Assembly: GCA_917880885.1 (NCBI GenBank)
Contig: OU862919.1
Span: forward strand, 47,033,058 to 47,097,057
Source of the DNA: Limnephilus marmoratus
Lineage: Eukaryota > Arthropoda > Insecta > Trichoptera > Limnephilidae
Length of the DNA: 64,000 bases
Direction: 5' to 3'
The notes beneath the pieces are model-generated. The model saw only the letters and a list, made by a program, of their open reading frames with translations. It was not told the origin of the DNA and made no database searches. A program made the position numbers and the translations under genes. Each line of letters begins with the position of its first letter. Within the stretch, counting starts at the first letter, position 1. This document shows positions 9,607 to 19,798 of the stretch, piece by piece.

Positions 9607-9776
9607 ATATTTTACTTTTTACTATAATATTTTTAAATTTTGTTTTTACTCTTTTCTTAAAACTTTGTACTTTGTACTCTTTACTTTATATTTTATACCT
9701 ACTATACTTTATATATACATGTATGTTAATGGCACATGTTGTGCCGTGTATTTCAAAATAAATAAATAAATAAATA

Positions 9777-11850
9777 TTATAAAAATTAATGATTGCAGAT
9801 GAAAAACTCTGGAGGTCGATTGACGATTTATTAAAACGACTATTTTATAAACAATTTTTAAGTAAGAATATTTTTATTATAATATTTATTTTTAACTGGT
9901 GTATTATAACGTAGGTACATTAATATCATGGATATTATTATAAATATTTTTTATGGTGCTGTTATGTACACAGGTGACTTTGAAAATACGCAAAAACCAT
10001 AAACTATTGAAATATCTCTCGTGGGCTTTTAATAGGCCTAAAACTTATACCATGGACCGTAGACAATAAACAATAAAATACCGACCTACTCGGACACTAA
10101 TAATAATAATTAATTAAAAGTCTTAGTTGTAAGTACCTAGCCATTACAAGTCTAACATGTATGTAAGTGTTACTCTTAGATGTAAGTCACCAGTTATAGG
10201 TTTCGGTAGTCAGTTGCCAGCTGTAAGTTATTTATTTATTTACACAAACACAATACATTATGTTACAAGTGATGACGAATATTATAGTTAAAGTACCTGT
10301 TACGTTTGTCCAATGTCAATACAATATCTTAGTAATTTCGCCTGGGATGAGAACGGTTCTTAATCTTAACTAATGAATATATGAGTAATAATAATAAAAA
10401 GGAAGAAACTGTGTGGAGACATAAAGAGAAATTTTGAGATCAAGAATTATATGTTCACGAATTGTAATTGACTGTGAAAAATAAAGTACTTTTCAAATAA
10501 TCTGTATCCGGTAAAAAAAACGAATAAATTAGATTAGTAAGTTAGCAAAGAATCATGAAAAATGCAGTAAATTTTTGTAGTGGATATATTTTGTGAATGC
10601 GCAAGTAATTATTGGTCAGTTATTTGCTGCATTAGTGTTGTTGGCTTCTATATGAAGAAGCATAGGGTGCCCGGTACTAATCATTGGAACATTTAAACCA
10701 ATTAATTATTAACCTCAGTTGTAAACTACTAATAAATCTTATGACTAGTTATTTATCGGTTGAATTTCAGAACCCAGCTACGAGTGCATGTCGGACGCCA
10801 CCCTTATGCGCCGCGCCACAAATAACATCTGTGTACATGGAATTTCACACAAAGCTACTGTTACAATTCGATTTCGAATTCAAGAATTCGACACAAGATG
10901 TCGCTACTTCCGTCAGCAGCTCGCATGTACACGTTTCTTCCCTAGGTATAAGTACTAAGGATATATAGAATTTAAGTATCTTTCCGGATATGGAGAGATT
11001 ACATATGGCGGCATTGCCTGTCACGGTTACTTTAACTCTGTGACTAGCTGTCACTCAGTCACTGGATCACAGTTCACAGTGATTCCGAGAAACTGGCTAT
11101 TTTTGGAAGCAGTTCTTATCGGATTTATAAAATGGTTACCTGCACTCAAACTGGACGACGCCGAAGTAAAAGCAGCCCGCAGGACCTAGTTATTAATTTA
11201 TTAGTTCTCAGTCTATACAAATAATCCAATCGTTTTTATTAATATTATCATTTTACATTGCAAAACAAATAAATCGCAAATAAAACCATAATTATTTGTA
11301 TTCTAAAATAAAACGGTTGACCAACAACAATAAGCAAAAAAAAAAACACAAATCATTCCAAAGTCACGTAAATTACGTCGTGTTAAAGTTATGTAAAACA
11401 TTTTTTATAGAGATTAAATCGATTTTTCTCGCTTCGTGTTTTTTTCTATTATTAAACCACTTTAATCATAACAAATGGTCGAGACATTATCGGCTCCATT
11501 GGTCTTGAAATCCGGAAGCTAAAATGTCAGTCACTATCAAGGGCACCCAATGGACGATAAGAAAAAAACGTAAGTAGGTAATTGGTAAATCGTATTTTGT
11601 TGTTTGTTGACCACCAAGTTTCACGAATTTAATATGAAATATTATTAAATTGATACTGCGTAGGATGCTTTAGGATAAAATGGCGAAATTCCAAAAAAGC
11701 CATTTGTCCAACAAATCTCTTTTCATTATTTTTTTAAAGGAATTGGTTCCATATCTGGAGTTTCTGCACAAAATAAAAAATTCCGACCATTTCTAATATG
11801 AACAGTTCATATTTTGAAGAATCAAAAAACAAAAATATTCAGAAAATATG
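9777..11850. other. No gene recognised
   Basis: AT-rich DNA. 10110-10210 has loosely repeated TAAGT/GTAAGTCACCAGTTATAGG motifs resembling the leader of the LINE tail at 59230-59330. The frames at 10684-10968 (+), 10845-11054 (-) and 11296-11508 (+) show no domain. Nothing else can be supported. Confidence 0.4.
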
Positions 11851-11851
11851 G

Positions 11852-12165
11852 AAAAAAGGCTCAAATATGCACTAACGGCCAGAAAGACTTAAATATGCAC
11901 TACCTTACGACCAAAAGGCTCAAATATGCACCTCCTAACGACTAAAAGGCTAAAATATGTACTACCTAACGACAAAAAAGGCTCAAATATGCACGACCTA
12001 AGACCTAACGAGCAAAAAGGCTCAAATATGCACTACCAACGATTAAAAAGGCTCAAGTATGCACTACATAATGACTAAAAACGCTCAGATATGCACTACT
12101 TAACGACCAAAAAGGCTCAATTATGCACTACCTAACGACCAAAAAGGCTCAAATATGCACTATGC
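11852..12165 (+). repeat. Minisatellite, about 30-33 bp unit, roughly 10 copies
   Basis: Degenerate unit of the form AAAAAGGCTCAAATATGCAC + TACCTAACGACC. Unit length wobbles because of small indels. There are no unique spacers between units, which excludes a CRISPR array. Outer units are the most diverged. Confidence 0.85.
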
Positions 12166-12531
12166 ATAATGCAAATGCAAGTAATCCGATGTCTAGTAAT
12201 TATACAAGTAATTATTATCAAAATGCCGGACATATTTAGCGATAGCCCTCAGAACTGAATTAAATTTCTTGAATCTCTTGTTTTTACTTGAATTCAATTG
12301 ACCCATATTATTGTCTCTTGTTTTTGCTTAATAGTTATCGCCTTAGTAATAAACGTAGGTATTTTAAAAATTTTACAACAGATAAACAACCATTTACATA
12401 TGGCAAACGGTTGTTTGCGTGTTGTGTAAAATGTAAACCGTTATTAGTGAGTGCATTGTTGTTTTGTTCTCACTTAATAATATTAATTTTTCGAAGAAAA
12501 CTTCTTCGTTGTTACTTTGTGATGTCATTAT
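12166..12531. other. No gene recognised
   Basis: AT-rich spacer. The plus-strand frame 12288-12542 has no domain and runs into the palindrome. Confidence 0.35.
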
Positions 12532-12580
12532 TTATTTATTAAAAGAAAATAACTTAGTTTACATCACTTTATTTTTTATA

Positions 12581-12633
12581 TTTTATACTATCAACATGTT
12601 TCGTGAACCATGTTCACTTCTTCAGGAATAAAA
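12581..12633 (-). ncRNA. Hammerhead-ribozyme-like motif, left arm
   Basis: Mirror copy of the right-arm motif: CTGAAGA at 12625-12619 and GAAA further out. The only base that differs between the arms falls in stem II and turns a U-G pair into U-A, so pairing is kept in both copies. Confidence 0.55.
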
Positions 12634-12644
12634 ATAAAGTATAC

Positions 12645-12697
12645 TTTTATTCCTGAAGAAGTGAACATGGTTCGCGAAACATGTTGATAGTATAAAA
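12645..12697 (+). ncRNA. Hammerhead-ribozyme-like motif, right arm
   Basis: Order: stem I TTTTAT + TC, core CTGAAGA (12653-12659), one unpaired A, stem II GTGAAC/GTTCGC (12661-12666 with 12670-12675) with loop ATG, GAAA (12676-12679), two-pair stem III with AT loop, cleavage triplet GTT (12683-12685), then GA and ATAAAA closing stem I. Core identities fit CUGANGA and GAAA. The extra base before stem II and the GTT triplet are less usual, so self-cleavage is unproven. Confidence 0.55.
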
Positions 12698-12746
12698 TAT
12701 AAAAAATAAAGTGATGTAAACTAAGTTATTTTCTTTTAATAAATAA

Positions 12747-13440
12747 TAATATTACTGCACATCATCAGAGAACGGTTGATATTTGAATCGTGGAGTTGCA
12801 AAACCCGCTTCGGAATTTTTCGGATGCATCTATTTTTTATGCAGATTTCTGAGCGTATATTGAGTCAGTTCTTCGATCTCGAATACTTTCTAATACCCGT
12901 ATTGCTTTGCCTCTTTCTAATTAGGGCGAGGGATGCCATTGGTTAGTTTTTCACCACGCCGCTCGCAGGCTTACAGATGTGATGTAACAGCATTGACCGA
13001 TATAAGGTCATGTGTTAACTCCAGAGAACAAGTTGCTTTCCGGTTCTGCCGCGCAGCTTCAGGCGAAACTCTGGCAGAACTGAATCAAGAGAAGCTTTGT
13101 AAATCGTATAAACGTTGTAAATAGTTCAGCTAACCCAGAGTGAAGATACTCGTTGATACCCTTTTGATAAAATGAACGGTTAAGGCAACAATTAAGTTTG
13201 AACCTATAATAAAGTTATTTTTAAAGATTATTATACTGTCTTGAACTATAGGCCTATAGCAGAATTAATTATTGGAAAGTTCTGCTATAAATATGTGTCA
13301 AACTTGTAAATTGATTGTACCCAAAATAAAATCTGTGTTCACCGTTAAAATTATGCATTTTATTAACTCGGGCACATTATGTCAGAAGGTCAGTAAGGTC
13401 AGTTGCAATAAAAACAAAATAAATGAAGAATTTCTTAACA
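12747..13440. other. No gene recognised
   Basis: The frame 12933-13124 (+) begins with ATG and includes SREQVAFRFCRAASGETLAE, which loosely recalls the amino terminus of mariner-type transposases. The likeness is too weak to name. The rest is AT-rich with no repeat match. Confidence 0.3.
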
Positions 13441-13711
13441 AATACTGTTTAAAAACTGTTTTTGAAAAGGTGATGAAAAACACTTTTAAAATTAATTATT
13501 AGAAATAAACATATACATTTTGAAACATATATTTTTTTTATGCAAACTTTACAAAGTTTTAAAAATGGATCACCTTGTGTATTTTCTAACTAAAATTACT
13601 GACGACGAAAAAAAAACACACAAACATTTTATTAACCAAATGTATTAAAAACGTTGTCGTTACCTCACTTTTTTCGTTATTTCATGAAAAAATAATTGAT
13701 ACAAAAATAAC

Positions 13712-14213
13712 AGAGATATGTACGTTTTAAGATTTTCACGGCCAAAAGTATTTTCGTTATTTGTTTTTGGAGTGTTAATGCCGTGTTGCGCTACCTCCTT
13801 CTTTAGGCAAAGTTTCGGATGATGGATACTGCAACGCTGTCCGAAACGTTAGCTAAAGGCAGTGCCGTAAATAGTGCGGTGCCACCGGTGCCCAGGCACA
13901 GGGCGTAGACTCTGGGGGGCGCAAGAATGGCGTATAATAGGTGAAGGGTCCACTTAAATAGGGCGCAGTTATAGAAGCTCGCACAGGGCGCAGAAAAGAC
14001 TATTTACGGCACTGGCTAAAGGAGGTAGCGCAACACGGCATAACACCCCAAAAGCAAATAACGAAATGTGTTTGGGGTGTTATGCCGTGTTGCGCTACCT
14101 CCTTCTTTAGGCAACGTTTCGGATGATGGACACTGCAACGCTGTCCGAAACGTTGGCTAAAGAAGGAGGTAGCGCAACACGGCATAACACCCCAAAAACA
14201 AATAACGAAAAGG
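13712..14213. mobile_element. Foldback element FB, two copies (A and B)
   Basis: The complex is flanked by a 10-bp duplication CAAAAATAAC (13702-13711 and 14214-14223). Each FB copy is an inverted repeat: GGGGTGTTATGCCGTGTTGC and CTACCTCCTTCTTTAG on one side, their complements on the other. The apex reads GATGATGGACACTGCAACGC. Copy A (13712-14066) carries a nested hAT MITE and copy B follows directly from 14067. Related pieces lie at 28162-28760, 41021-41192 and 53163-53210. Confidence 0.8.
13860..14014. mobile_element. hAT MITE nested in foldback A
   Basis: A 155-bp element with perfect 16-bp inverted ends CAGTGCCGTAAATAGT, flanked by a perfect 8-bp duplication GCTAAAGG (13852-13859 and 14015-14022). 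The interior is G-rich (CTGGGGGGCGC, AGGGCGCAG). The neighbouring copy B, without the insertion, provides the empty site (GCTAAAGAAGGAGG). It is non-coding and would need a hAT transposase in trans. Confidence 0.9.
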
Positions 14214-14452
14214 CAAAAATAACAAACTTTTATATTTTTTTTTTCAATTTGCGGTCGGAAACTTTGGCTTTATAAAGGTGTAGGTATATTTTAATTGGTT
14301 TATAGCTATCTTTTAAATGTGAATATAAATCGTGGTGTTTTCTCTTTTTAATAAAGTTTGTATCATATTTATCGCCATGAAATTAAAGGGAGACTATATC
14401 TATGAGACCTAGATGAGTTGTTCCCAAAAGCGAACAAATTAGCCTGAGGAGT

Positions 14453-14699
14453 CCATTATCCCGTTACACTTTGAATATAAAAAGATACGATACGATACGA
14501 TTGTACCACCCCAGCCAGGAGTACTCCTGTCCCGGTGAGACCGGTACACCAGGGGGCACTGTTTTGTTAGGACTTGGAACACATGCTCTGCGGATGGGAA
14601 GGAGGTTGGAGTTAAATCGACCGGTATACATGGCAACCTAATAAGCCAATCTTGGAATTTAGGATGGTCAGGAATAAAGGAATGGATTGAGCGTAATAC
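14453..14699 (+). repeat. Flank repeat of the pyrimidine array, copy 1 (14607-14698)
   Basis: 14607-14698 (GGAGTTAAATCGACC...ATGGCAACC...GATTGAGCG) is homologous to 16157-16253, on the far side of the pyrimidine array. The two form direct repeats bracketing it. Just upstream a GATAC microsatellite (14482-14500) and a GACCGGTAC-containing stretch are seen. Confidence 0.6.
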
Positions 14700-16150
14700 T
14701 TTCTTTTTGTTTATGTCTTCCTTCTTCTTGCCTCTTCTCGGCTCTTCTTGGATCTTGCTCTGGATCTTGATTCTTCCCTTCTCTTCTCGGCTCTTCTCAG
14801 CTCTTCGCGGCTATCCGTGGCTTTTTAAATTTCTTCTTGTCTCTTCTGGGATCTTATCGTCTCTTCTTGGCTCTTTTTACCTCTTCCCAGATTCTCTCGC
14901 CCTCCTTGGCTGTTCTTGCCTCTTCTTAGCTCTTCTAGGATCTTCCTGTCTCTTCTTGGTTTTTTCTCGGATCTTCTAGTCTCTTCTTGTATCTTCTCAC
15001 CTCTTCTTGGATCTTCTGATACTTATTGACTCTGCTTGGTTCTGCTCGGCCCTGCTTGGCTCTTCTTATCTCTTCCTTGCTTTCCTTGTCCCTTCTTGTC
15101 TCTTCTTGCTTATTCTTCTTTCTTGAGATCTTCTTGTCTCTTATCGACTCTCCTTGCATCTTCTTATCTTTTCTGGTCTATTATTGGCTCTTCTTGACTC
15201 TTCTGGCTTCTTATTGGATGTTCTCGTCTCTTCTTATCTCTTCTTGTCTCTTCAGTTTGTCTTGTCTCTGATTATCTCTTCTTAATATTCTCGTGTCTTC
15301 TCGTTTCTTCTTGAATGTTCTAGGCTCTTCCAGCTCCTCCCACCCTCCTTGGCTGTTCTTGCCTCTTCTTTGTTCTTCTAGGATTTTCTTGTCTCTTCTT
15401 GGTTTTTCTAGGATCTTCTAGTCTCTTCTTAGCTCTTTTTGTCTCTTCTTTTATCTTCTTGCCTCTTCTTGGATCTTCTAGACTCTTATTGGCTCTGCTC
15501 GGCCCTGCCTGGCTCTTCTTATCTCTTCCTTGTTTTACTTGTCCCTTTCTGTCTCTTCTGACTTCTTCTTGTTTCTTGAGATCTTTTCACCTCTTCTCGG
15601 CTCTTCTTGACTCTCCTTGCATCTCCTTATCTCTTCTTGTCTATTATTGTCTCTTCTTGCTTCTTCTTGGATGTTCTCGTCTCTTCTTATATCTTCTAAT
15701 CTTCTTTTATCTTCTTATCTCTTTTCATCTCAGCTTGTCTTATCTCCGATTATCTCTTCTCTCGAATATTCTTATCTCTTTTTGTTTCGTCTTGAATGTT
15801 CTTGTCTCTTGTTGGCTCTTCTTGGATCTTTTCGTCACTTTCCAGTGCTGCTTGCTATGTACCTCTTGTCTCTTATCTTCCAATATTTGTAAATAATAGA
15901 ATTAGATAGAGCCTTAGAATTCATAATGAATTGTAAAGCGCCCTTGAGGTGATTTTTCACAAAAATGACGCTCAGCAAATTATCCAATTATTATTATTAT
16001 TATTGGCTCTTCTTAACTCGCCTTTTTGTTTTTATTGTACCTTCTATTGATTTTTCACCTTTTCTTGTATCTTACTGTTTCTTCGAATCTTTTCTGGTCT
16101 CTTCTTGCTTCTTTTTATCTCTTCTCACTTCTTCTTGGCTGCTCTTGGTG
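14700..16150 (+). repeat. Degenerate pyrimidine-rich array, TCTTCTTGGC-like unit
   Basis: About 1.4 kb of units of roughly 10 bp such as TCTTCTTGGC, TCTTCTTGTC and TCTTCTCGGC, nearly all pyrimidine on the plus strand. Long Leu/Ser-rich plus-strand and Lys/Glu-rich minus-strand frames here are products of the repeat, not genes. A LINE-type tail interrupts it at 15900-16010. The composition could permit triplex or other non-B DNA. Confidence 0.85.
15900..16010 (+). mobile_element. LINE/SINE 3'-tail with ATT repeat, inside the array
   Basis: TAGAGCCTTAGAATTCATAA, GCGCCCTTGAGGTGATTTTT, CACAAAAA and TGACGCT are followed by (ATT)n. The best match is 59348-59425. It was inserted after the pyrimidine array had expanded. 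Confidence 0.7.
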
Positions 16151-16156
16151 TTTCTT

Positions 16157-16253
16157 GCGGAGTTTATCTTGCGGAGTTGAATCCAGTTTTAGCCATGGCA
16201 ACCAAATACGCCAATAATCGAACTAGGATGGGCAAGAATAAATATTTTGATTG
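16157..16253 (+). repeat. Flank repeat of the pyrimidine array, copy 2
   Basis: GGAGTTGAATCCAG, CCATGGCAACCAAATACGCC and GGATGGGCAAGAATAAA match 14607-14698. A shorter pyrimidine stretch follows at 16430-16625. Confidence 0.6.
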
Positions 16254-16429
16254 AGTGTTGTTTTCTAAATTCTCTAATTTTCTTGCTTCAATCTACTATA
16301 GTAACTGCTTAAAGTACTTGCTTCTACTAGCCCCTTCTTCTGGCTTCAAATTGCTTCGTCTTGCTTCATTTCGCTTGAAGTGAAATATCACAAAACTTCG
16401 CTATTCAAATGTTATGTTATTATTGTTCT

Positions 16430-16625
16430 TGATTTTTCTTGGCTATCCTAATTTTTCTTGCACCTTTTTGGTTCTTCTAGTCCCTGCAGGTGTCTTCTTG
16501 CATCATCTTGACTTTTCTTGACTTGTGGAGGCATTTGTCTCTTCGTGCATCTTCTAGCCTCTTTCTGATTTTGCTCTTCTTGTTTCTTTTTGTATCTTCT
16601 GTCATCTTTTTGAATATTCAAATCA
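16430..16625 (+). repeat. Short second pyrimidine-rich stretch
   Basis: TTTTCTTGGCT, TCTTCTTGCATC and TCTTCTAGCCTC units as in 14700-16150 but more decayed. The minus-strand Lys/Gln-rich frame is an artefact. 16254-16430 and 16626-16974 show no gene. Confidence 0.65.
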
Positions 16626-16974
16626 GATAATCCCAAAGAGAACAGAGGAACTCACCCGAAGTGTAATAACCCGATTTAATTAACATTTGAGATAAACATG
16701 AAGGTGTAGGTACTTGAAAAGAACTTCTTTCAGATTTTGACTGAAACCAAAAACCTGTAAAAACCTAAAGACCAAAAACCTGTTAACCATTAAGACTAAG
16801 AAAAAAATATTTGTTTATTATGTGCGCCCCAAAGGGGAAACGAATTTTCGAAAAGCGTAGACTGAGATGCATTCGGTAAGTGCGAGTAAATTGACTTGTA
16901 TTTGTCGTGGAATATCTCAAGATAAACATTCAATAAAATAATATTGCAAAGATTCCTTCTCAGACCTTCTCCCA

Positions 16975-17397
16975 TTTTTTTTTTTTTTTTTACAGTGAAT
17001 ACCGCACAAGAATCTCAACTGCTCCCGTCTGGAGCCAGTGAGACTATGGCATCCCCAATTGGGGTATGTTGTGAGGCTGAAGGTAGTGGGGAGGGGAAGG
17101 AGGTGGGGAAGAGGAAGGTTGGGAAGTACCTGGCTATTCAGATCTGGTCACTAAACACGGCTAAAGCCATTTTCAAGCAACGTTTCAATTCTGAATGGTG
17201 GTCTTACACCAGGGCGATACTGATAGTATCTTCCACTCTGGAACATGCCGCAAATATACCTACTATATATTATTTTAAATGAATTAATTGTGAAATGACA
17301 CAAATTAATCAAATAAAATTTATTTGCGCATGCCGGGTTCGAACCCGCGACCTCCGGAATGTGAGTCAAGAGTCTTAGCCACTGGACTACGGAGGTC
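16975..17397 (-). mobile_element. tRNA-derived SINE, family S1, copy 1
   Basis: On the minus strand: a tRNA-like head with A-box-like TAGTCCAGTGG and B-box GGTTCGAACCC, an AT-rich linker, GATACTATCAGTATCGCCCT, a CT-rich body, then poly(A) (plus-strand T run 16975-16991). The acceptor stem does not pair, so it is not a tRNA gene. Other copies lie at 23477-23850, 43552-43932 and 57835-58140. Pol III promoter function is inferred from the boxes. Confidence 0.8.
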
Positions 17398-19380
17398 GTC
17401 CATTGTAGCATCCATCAAATACCTAAACAAAACAAAAACCCAACCAGGAAATCAAAATGTTTTATCTGTAGATGTGTAAAATCCGTGTAGAAACAAAAGA
17501 CATTCCTGGGAAACGCAATGAATAAAAACAGATTTAAAACAAAAAACATAAATAATCCTGTAAGTGGAGTAGATGTTTCTTGGTGTATGTCAACAAAATA
17601 TTAATCGTTGGTTTACTATCAGAGGCAATAACTCAAGTGTTCTATATAGAGGTCGCATCATCTGTAAAATGGCAATATTCGATTGAAATGTCTACAAATG
17701 AATAAATTGAAAAGATCTTATCTCTGTTTTGTAATCCTGTAAGCGCCAGTTGGTTGAAGCTATGACTTCTCCCGGTACCCAGTGATGAAATAAACCATAA
17801 ATCACACGCGTTCAAGTGGTGCAGCTATGTTAAGAATCCAGATCTCTAAGTGTCACTATGACCCTTTTTTACCCAAAATACTCTTATTTTTTTATGAAGT
17901 TCACTCATCCCTATGATGAATGGGATGAGTGAATGATAATAATAATAAATAAATGCTTGCATCACTTGAATTATCCGGATGAGTCAATTATCCATTTTAA
18001 TCTGGGTTACGATTGAATAATATCACAAACTTAAAACGAACATAATTTCCCATCCGAAAGACATAAAATGATTTTGCGAACTGTATCAGATTTTGCAGAT
18101 TATAACGCGTGTGTATGAGAAATTTCAGATTTGTAACACGAACAAAACTATAGTTAATTGAAAAAGGAACCAGGAGAAATATAAACACATCCTCTCCGGT
18201 CCTACATTTTATGCTAAATATCAAAATAAATTTTACACTGTTATATTAATTATTTATTTATTTTCAATATACTTTAAATGAATTTATTCATTTTCAATTT
18301 ACTTTTGAATGTATATAAAACCAGCAGAAATTTCCAGGGCGGGTTTTGTATCTCCACGACTCATTTATTCTCTATTATCAATTCTTGGTATTTCTTTATG
18401 TTGACCCATCTCCGCTGGGTACCTACATTATAAATAAAATAAACTAAAGTGTCACTCACGAACCACGAATACTCACACACGAGCAAAGGTGAAATGATGC
18501 CTATTTAAAAGTGTCGGTAAAGACCTAATAAACATTAAAGCAATCTACATCCAACTAATTAAGTCAAGTCAAATATAAAGGTCACCCGCTGACGTCACCG
18601 CAGAAGGTCGTGAATTGCGTCCTAGAAAATCACTTTAATCAAATTTACAAATTATTCGATTTGAAGTCTAATCGCATGGGGACTGGGGACTGGGGACATC
18701 TGCAATTAGTCAGTTTTGCGCAAATTAATGGAGCCTGCTTCGGTGACAATTACGCGATTAAACTAATGGGCGTTTTACACGACGCCTCTTATATTATACC
18801 GATCCCCATATTTATAGAAACTGATTTCTCTTTAAAAAATATTTCAAGGTCCATAGAGATATGAATATTAGTAGACCTGCCCTAAGTGATAAAAGCGTAT
18901 TATTTCCCCCTCACCATACCGGTTCCTTGGAACCGGATACTATCACTCGAGATACATGGCGTGTGCTCGTAGATGTTTCCGAGTAAGTAAATTGTGAAAC
19001 ATTTGTAAAAGTGTCCTAACTAAATACGGCAACAAAATATTGGAGACTGAAAATAAACGAACTTTACTTTGCCGTATTTAGACTTCGCAAATTGGTTCAA
19101 TACGCGGCGAGCAATTCGCGCTCCCATGTAAAAAGGTCTATTCATTCAAAAGCAGAGTTTACTTTTAAGAACTAAATGGTGATATTATAATGCGAGATGC
19201 CTATATACTGTCATATTGAGTTATCGACGAATCGCATATCTCCAAAGTCATCTTCCCGCTCTGCGCCCCGCTGTAGTTGGTTTCCTCCCTCACCTTTATG
19301 TTCTGGTCTACTAATATTCATATGTCTATGACCAGATCATATTTCTGTAGCTTTCTATACTAATTCTAAAGTAAAAAAAA
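17398..19380. other. No gene recognised
   Basis: About 2 kb with the lowest repeat content in the window. 17997-18224 (-) and 18610-18864 (+, GTG-initiated) are short frames without known domains. GGGGACT repeats three times near 18679. Nothing marks an exon or RNA gene. Confidence 0.4.
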
Positions 19381-19798
19381 ATGATTAATAACAACGATGT
19401 CTCTAATAAATTAAAAAAAAACGGGATATACACTTTAGAATGTAACGATTGTGATGCACAGTATGTAGGTATGACTACCAAAAAAAATTAAAAATAGAAT
19501 CAGGGTATATGAACTTTTTTTACGAAATAATAACTATTCCGAGTTTGCTAACCATTTAATAGAGACAGGCCATAGCTGCAACAAAGAAAAAACTGAGTTT
19601 AAACGTTGCAATGTAAATTCATATTCTAATTTGTGCGCTTTAGAAACCTTAGAAATAAACATAAAACGTAAATGGAAAATTAATTTAGTTAATAAAATAA
19701 TAGCACCCTGTAAATCACCTTTACTAACGATGTTTCCATGTAATGTTGAATCCTCTCACCGTTCTCCCAAAATTACCCCTCCCACTACCCCCATCTAA
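19381..19798 (+). pseudogene. PLE GIY-YIG endonuclease domain, frameshifted
   Basis: The first frame reads KNGIYTLECNDC and AQYVGMTTKK: the GIY and YVG (for YIG) strands at their normal spacing, with a CxxC between them as in Penelope proteins. One frameshift after position 19489 moves to a frame reading KNRIRVYELFLR, SEFANHLIETGH and LETLEINIKRKW, ending TAA at 19796-19798. Arg, His and Glu residues expected in the catalytic site are visible (RIR, HLIETGH, LETLE). This domain normally cuts DNA for PLE integration. The frameshift and missing RT make it inactive. Confidence 0.85.

Larger units (their letters stand above)
5200..9776 (+). mobile_element. Full-length Jockey-like non-LTR retrotransposon (LINE)
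   Basis: It has a C-rich 5' leader (for example 5392-5460), ORF1, an overlapping ORF2 and a long AT-rich 3' UTR containing a 246-bp duplication. It closes with an AAATA repeat tail (9757-9776). There is no RNase H domain and no LTR. Both frames are open throughout, so this is the youngest-looking autonomous element here. The exact 5' end was not determined because I could not identify target duplications; 5200 is an estimate. Confidence 0.8.
12532..12746. repeat. 215-bp near-perfect palindrome (PLE-type ends, head to head)
   Basis: Arms of about 99 bp (12532-12630 and 12648-12746) match with a single difference: T12604 versus G12674 across the axis. The centre has a 5-base asymmetry around AAAGTATACTTT. 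Each arm carries one copy of a hammerhead-like core pointing outward from the centre. The outer arm ends in TTATTTATTAAAAG. Such a hairpin could be a foldback element or two PLE ends joined in inverted orientation. Confidence 0.9.
13441..14452 (+). mobile_element. Family Y repeat, copy 1 (interrupted)
   Basis: Shares with 53965-54553 the order TTATTAGAAATAAACA, AAAAATGG(A/C)TCACCTT-like block, TCATGAAAAAATAA, GCGGTCGGAAACTTTGG, TATGAGACCTA and GAACAAATTAGCCTGAGG. Family Y lacks coding capacity. Its ends resemble TTAA-CCCCTCAGG, which suggests a piggyBac-type MITE (inference). This copy is split by a foldback complex at 13712-14213. Confidence 0.65.

Noticed and set aside
11852..12165. CRISPR array
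   Set aside because: Units abut without unique spacers and vary among themselves; this is animal DNA, and it is a minisatellite.
12933..13124. Mariner-like N-terminal fragment
   Set aside because: Only a loose likeness around FCRAASGETLAE, no neighbouring transposase blocks or TIRs.
13770..14212. Foldback apex as an active hammerhead
   Set aside because: No copy keeps both core boxes and a U before the cleavage position; retained only as a likeness.
14707..15896. Long Leu/Ser-rich open frames that look like membrane proteins
   Set aside because: They follow the TCTTCTTGGC-type repeat on all plus frames, and the minus strand gives Lys/Glu-rich mirrors; composition artefact.
18610..18864. 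Small protein gene
   Set aside because: Starts at GTG, no domain, no codon or context support.
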